Assembly: GCA_964658445.1 (NCBI GenBank) | Contig: CAZZZH010000211.1 | Span: forward strand, 1-8,313 | DNA from: Ilyomonas sp964658445 | GTDB lineage: Bacteria; Bacteroidota; Bacteroidia; Chitinophagales; Chitinophagaceae | DNA length: 8,313 bases | Reading direction: 5' to 3' | Part shown: positions 6,066 through 8,313 of the stretch, piece by piece | Position numbering within the stretch: position 1 is the first letter of the stretch | Layout of the letters: each line of letters opens with the position of its first letter | Program-made: the position numbers and the translations under genes | The notes under the pieces: generated by a model | The model's input: the letters and a program-made list of their open reading frames with translations, nothing else | Told to the model about the DNA's origin: nothing | Database searches by the model: none

Positions 6066-6821
6066 ATGCCTGCAGTTAAAGAGTATTCAGTAGAAGAAAA
6101 ATTGTCTTCTTTAATTAAACTACAAAAGATTGATTCCAAACTCGATCAGATCCAGATACTTAAAGGTGAGCTTCCTATGGAAGTAAGCGATTTGGAAGAC
6201 GAGATACAAGGCTTAACCAGCCGTAAGAACCGTATTGAAGAAGAAATTAACGGCATCAACGATTTCATCGAGCAGAAAAAAAGTGCCATAAAAGAATCTG
6301 CCGAACTGGTGAAAAAATACGAAAAGCAAAGCGAAGCCGTAAAAAACAACCGCGAGTTTGAAGCCATCAACAAAGAGATTGAAATGCAGCAGCTCGAAGG
6401 CAAGCTGGCAGAAAAGCACATACGCGATGCTAATGAAGAGCTGGCTGAAAAAGCCCGCAATCTGGAAAATGCTAACAAACAGATAGATAGCAAAGAGGTG
6501 ATGCTGAACAACAAAAAAGGCGATCTGCAGAAGATTATTACCGAAACTGAAAAAGAAGAGAACCATTTCAACAGCCTGGCAGCAGAAGCCCGCAAAGGTA
6601 TGGATGAAAGACTTCTGTATTCGTACGACCGCATCCGCAATAGCTATCGCAATGGCTTGGCGGTAGTGCCGGTTGACAGAGACGCCTGCGGTGGTTGCTA
6701 CAACTCTATTCCGCCGCAAAAGCAAAGCGAAATAAAGCAACGAAAAAAAGTAATGGTCTGCGAAAATTGTGGCCGTATTCTGGTTGACGATGATTTGAAC
6801 AATGTAATAGACATCGCTTAA
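6066..6821 (+). CDS. coiled-coil C4-type zinc-ribbon protein (DUF164 / CdsZ-FlgZ-like)
   Basis: A cytoplasmic protein of 251 residues: a long charged alpha-helical hairpin (about residues 10-195) followed by a zinc ribbon. The helical part is rich in Glu, Lys, Gln and Asn with heptad-like spacing and includes the conserved NNREFEAINKEIE segment (94-106). The ribbon supplies Cys208-x2-Cys211 and Cys232-x2-Cys235, four zinc ligands. Relatives include Helicobacter HP0958/FlgZ, linked to sigma-54 stability and flagellar regulation, and chlamydial CT398/CdsZ, linked to type III secretion and sigma-54. In Bacteroidota the role is unknown, and a regulatory or scaffold function is only inference. It sits 25 bp behind the nif3-like gene, a pairing seen in many bacteria, and the unit ends at a strong hairpin terminator 15 bp past its stop. 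Confidence 0.9.
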   Translation: MPAVKEYSVEEKLSSLIKLQKIDSKLDQIQILKGELPMEVSDLEDEIQGLTSRKNRIEEEINGINDFIEQKKSAIKESAELVKKYEKQSEAVKNNREFEAINKEIEMQQLEGKLAEKHIRDANEELAEKARNLENANKQIDSKEVMLNNKKGDLQKIITETEKEENHFNSLAAEARKGMDERLLYSYDRIRNSYRNGLAVVPVDRDACGGCYNSIPPQKQSEIKQRKKVMVCENCGRILVDDDLNNVIDIA

Positions 6822-6836
6822 TAATCATAACGAATA

Positions 6837-6872
6837 AAAAGACAAAGGGTGCAACTGCACCCTTTGTCTTTT
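6837..6872. terminator. strong, potentially bidirectional intrinsic terminator
   Basis: GACAAAGGGTGC (6841-6852) pairs perfectly with GCACCCTTTGTC (6857-6868) around an AACT loop. Four flanking A residues (6837-6840) pair with TTTT (6869-6872), giving a 16-bp stem with A and T tracts on either side. It begins 15 bp after the zinc-ribbon stop, so it should end the nif3 unit. Its symmetry means it could also work in the opposite direction. It stops only 15 nt before the next ATG at 6888. Confidence 0.88.
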
Positions 6873-6887
6873 GTAAAATAAACGACG

Positions 6888-8313
6888 ATGAAAAGGATTG
6901 TCTTCTGTTTGTTTTTTATTTTACTCTCGAGCATAGCATGGTGCCAAAAGATCTACGATTTTAATCCCTTATGCAGAGAAGCTTACGGCGATATAACCAG
7001 CCTGAAGATCAATGCTGGCCAGCGTTTGGTAAATCAGGCGCGCCAGCAGAACGCTAACAATCTAATCCCTGATCTGCTACAGAGCTACATAGATTTTTTT
7101 GTTCTTTTTTTTAATGAAGACCCGGCTGAATACAAGGTTCGCGGAAAACAGCTGGAAGATAGGATTGATGACCTAAAGGACGGAGACGAAACATCGCCCT
7201 ATTACAATTATTGCCTTTCGGTTGCATACCTGCAAAAGGCCATGATTGCTATTAAATTTAATGAGCGCTTCACTTCGTTTCTTGCATTTAAAAAAGCGTT
7301 TTCCTATATTAAAGACAATCGCAAATCGCACCCCGAGTTTTTGCCCAACAATATGATTTACGCGCCAATGCAGGTCATTGCAGGAGTTATACCAGATAGT
7401 TACAAAGGCATTGCCAGTATGCTTGGCATTAAAGGTTCGGTAAACAATGGCATGCAACTGATGCGCAGCTTTGTAAACAGCAATGGGGCAGATGCGCAGT
7501 TCTTTTTTAATGAAGCGGCGTTTTATTATTGTTATCTTCTTTTCTACATTCAAAACCAACCTACAGATGCATTTAATTTTATTAAACAAAAAAACCTGGA
7601 TGTTGTCAACAACCATCTGTTTGCCTACATGGCAGCCAACCTCGCGTTGAATAATAAACAGGCTGAGTACTCAAGAAATATTATCCTCAACCGAAATCCA
7701 TCTGCCGACTATCTTTCTATTCCAATGTGGAATTACGAGATGGCATTTATAAAACTCGACCATCTTGAACTGGCAGAAGCCGCCGCTGATCTCGAAACTT
7801 TTCTGCAAAATTTCAAGGGAAGTTTTTATGTGAAAGATGCGTATCAAAAGCTTAGCTGGTGCTATTATTTGCAAGGCAATATTGCCGGTGCTGAGAGGGC
7901 AAGACAGCTATTACTTAAGAAAGGCAATACTGTCTCCGATGCCGATAAACAGGCGCAGCGTGAAGCAAAAAAAGGTTTCTATCCCAATGCGCTGTTGCTG
8001 AAAGCGCGGCTGCTGAACGATGGCGGATACAACAGGGAAGCCTTGCAATTATTAGCTGGAAAAACATCGGCGGATTTTGGAAGCGCTGAAGAGAAATTAG
8101 AATTTAATTATCGCGTCGGCCGCATTTACGACGATCTCGGCAGAGACAGCGAAGCTATTGAAGCTTATAAAATAACAATCGTTTTGGGTAAGAACAGTAC
8201 CGAATATTTTGCCGCGCGCGCAGCACTGCAAGCAGGCACTATCTGCGAGCAAAAAGGCAATAAACAACAGGCGATTCAATACTACCAGTCTTGCTTAAAC
8301 ATGGGCGATCACG
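6888..8313 (+). CDS. secreted TPR-repeat protein, possibly IML2/TTC39-like (3' end outside window)
   Basis: An open frame of 475 codons runs from ATG 6888 to the window edge without a stop, so the C-terminus is missing. The N-terminus is a Sec signal peptide: Lys2-Arg3, a hydrophobic core at 4-16, and a likely cut after Ala17-Trp18-Cys19 before Gln20. Trp before Cys makes a lipobox unlikely. The mature protein is helical with TPR-like units, clearest in the last third (about 365-390, 403-433 and 440-471, with patterns such as YRVGRIYDDLGRDSEAIEAYK). A middle segment, VIAGVIPDSYKGIASMLGIKG and on to about residue 193, resembles the LLPP...GF.GDR..GL.LL signature of the IML2/TTC39 (DUF3808) family. 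That is recalled by pattern, not searched. The protein probably sits in the periplasm, its function is unknown, and it is separated from the nif3 unit by the terminator. Confidence 0.85.
   Translation, partial: MKRIVFCLFFILLSSIAWCQKIYDFNPLCREAYGDITSLKINAGQRLVNQARQQNANNLIPDLLQSYIDFFVLFFNEDPAEYKVRGKQLEDRIDDLKDGDETSPYYNYCLSVAYLQKAMIAIKFNERFTSFLAFKKAFSYIKDNRKSHPEFLPNNMIYAPMQVIAGVIPDSYKGIASMLGIKGSVNNGMQLMRSFVNSNGADAQFFFNEAAFYYCYLLFYIQNQPTDAFNFIKQKNLDVVNNHLFAYMAANLALNNKQAEYSRNIILNRNPSADYLSIPMWNYEMAFIKLDHLELAEAAADLETFLQNFKGSFYVKDAYQKLSWCYYLQGNIAGAERARQLLLKKGNTVSDADKQAQREAKKGFYPNALLLKARLLNDGGYNREALQLLAGKTSADFGSAEEKLEFNYRVGRIYDDLGRDSEAIEAYKITIVLGKNSTEYFAARAALQAGTICEQKGNKQQAIQYYQSCLNMGDH

Noticed and set aside
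6146..6740. Minus-strand frames of 164 and 175 codons opposite the zinc-ribbon gene
   Set aside because: They are Ser/Phe- or Val/Phe-rich antisense shadows of a Glu/Lys-rich coiled coil; the plus frame has clear zinc-ribbon cysteines and family motifs.
7173..7616. Minus-strand 147-codon frame opposite the TPR gene
   Set aside because: The plus-strand frame is open throughout and has a signal peptide and TPR-like pattern; the antisense translation has no recognisable domain.

Overview
The window looks like ordinary chromosomal DNA of a Bacteroidota bacterium, probably of the Chitinophagaceae type. This rests on four things: no clear Shine-Dalgarno sequences before the starts, an exact copy of the Bacteroidota -7 promoter motif TAnnTTTG before fabD, futalosine-route menaquinone genes, and the overall character of the proteins. 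The family-level placement is inference. I see no mobile element, CRISPR array, tRNA or rRNA.

Layout: (1) 1-300 is a mostly non-coding leader with short direct and inverted repeats, a promoter candidate and a possible 41-codon small ORF. (2) 301-2694, plus strand, is a tight gene run: fabD (malonyl-CoA:ACP transacylase), mqnB (futalosine hydrolase) and mqnD (1,4-dihydroxy-6-naphthoate synthase). (3) 2724-4882, minus strand, is a two-gene unit: a class IV aminotransferase / aminodeoxychorismate-lyase-like gene, then a CPD photolyase whose start overlaps the preceding stop by 4 bp (ATGA). It converges on mqnD with 29 bp between stops. (4) 4934-6821, plus strand, holds a Nif3-family dinuclear-metal protein and a coiled-coil C4 zinc-ribbon protein. 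They diverge from the aminotransferase across 51 bp and end at a strong hairpin terminator (6837-6872). (5) 6888-8313, plus strand, is a secreted TPR-like protein cut by the right edge of the window.

How the genes work together: fabD feeds fatty-acid synthesis, and mqnB and mqnD supply two steps of menaquinone synthesis, so the first unit joins membrane-lipid and respiratory-quinone supply. The aminotransferase-photolyase pair is translationally coupled. If the aminotransferase is a PabC-type lyase, the pair could link p-aminobenzoate/folate supply to a light-driven DNA repair enzyme, but the antenna-site residues of this photolyase argue against folate as its cofactor. Nif3 plus the zinc-ribbon protein is a recurrent but poorly understood bacterial pair. 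The terminal TPR gene is the least understood: part of it resembles the eukaryotic IML2/TTC39 (DUF3808) family. No clearly new multi-gene system is visible. The best leads are that TPR protein, the photolyase pair and the small ORF before fabD.
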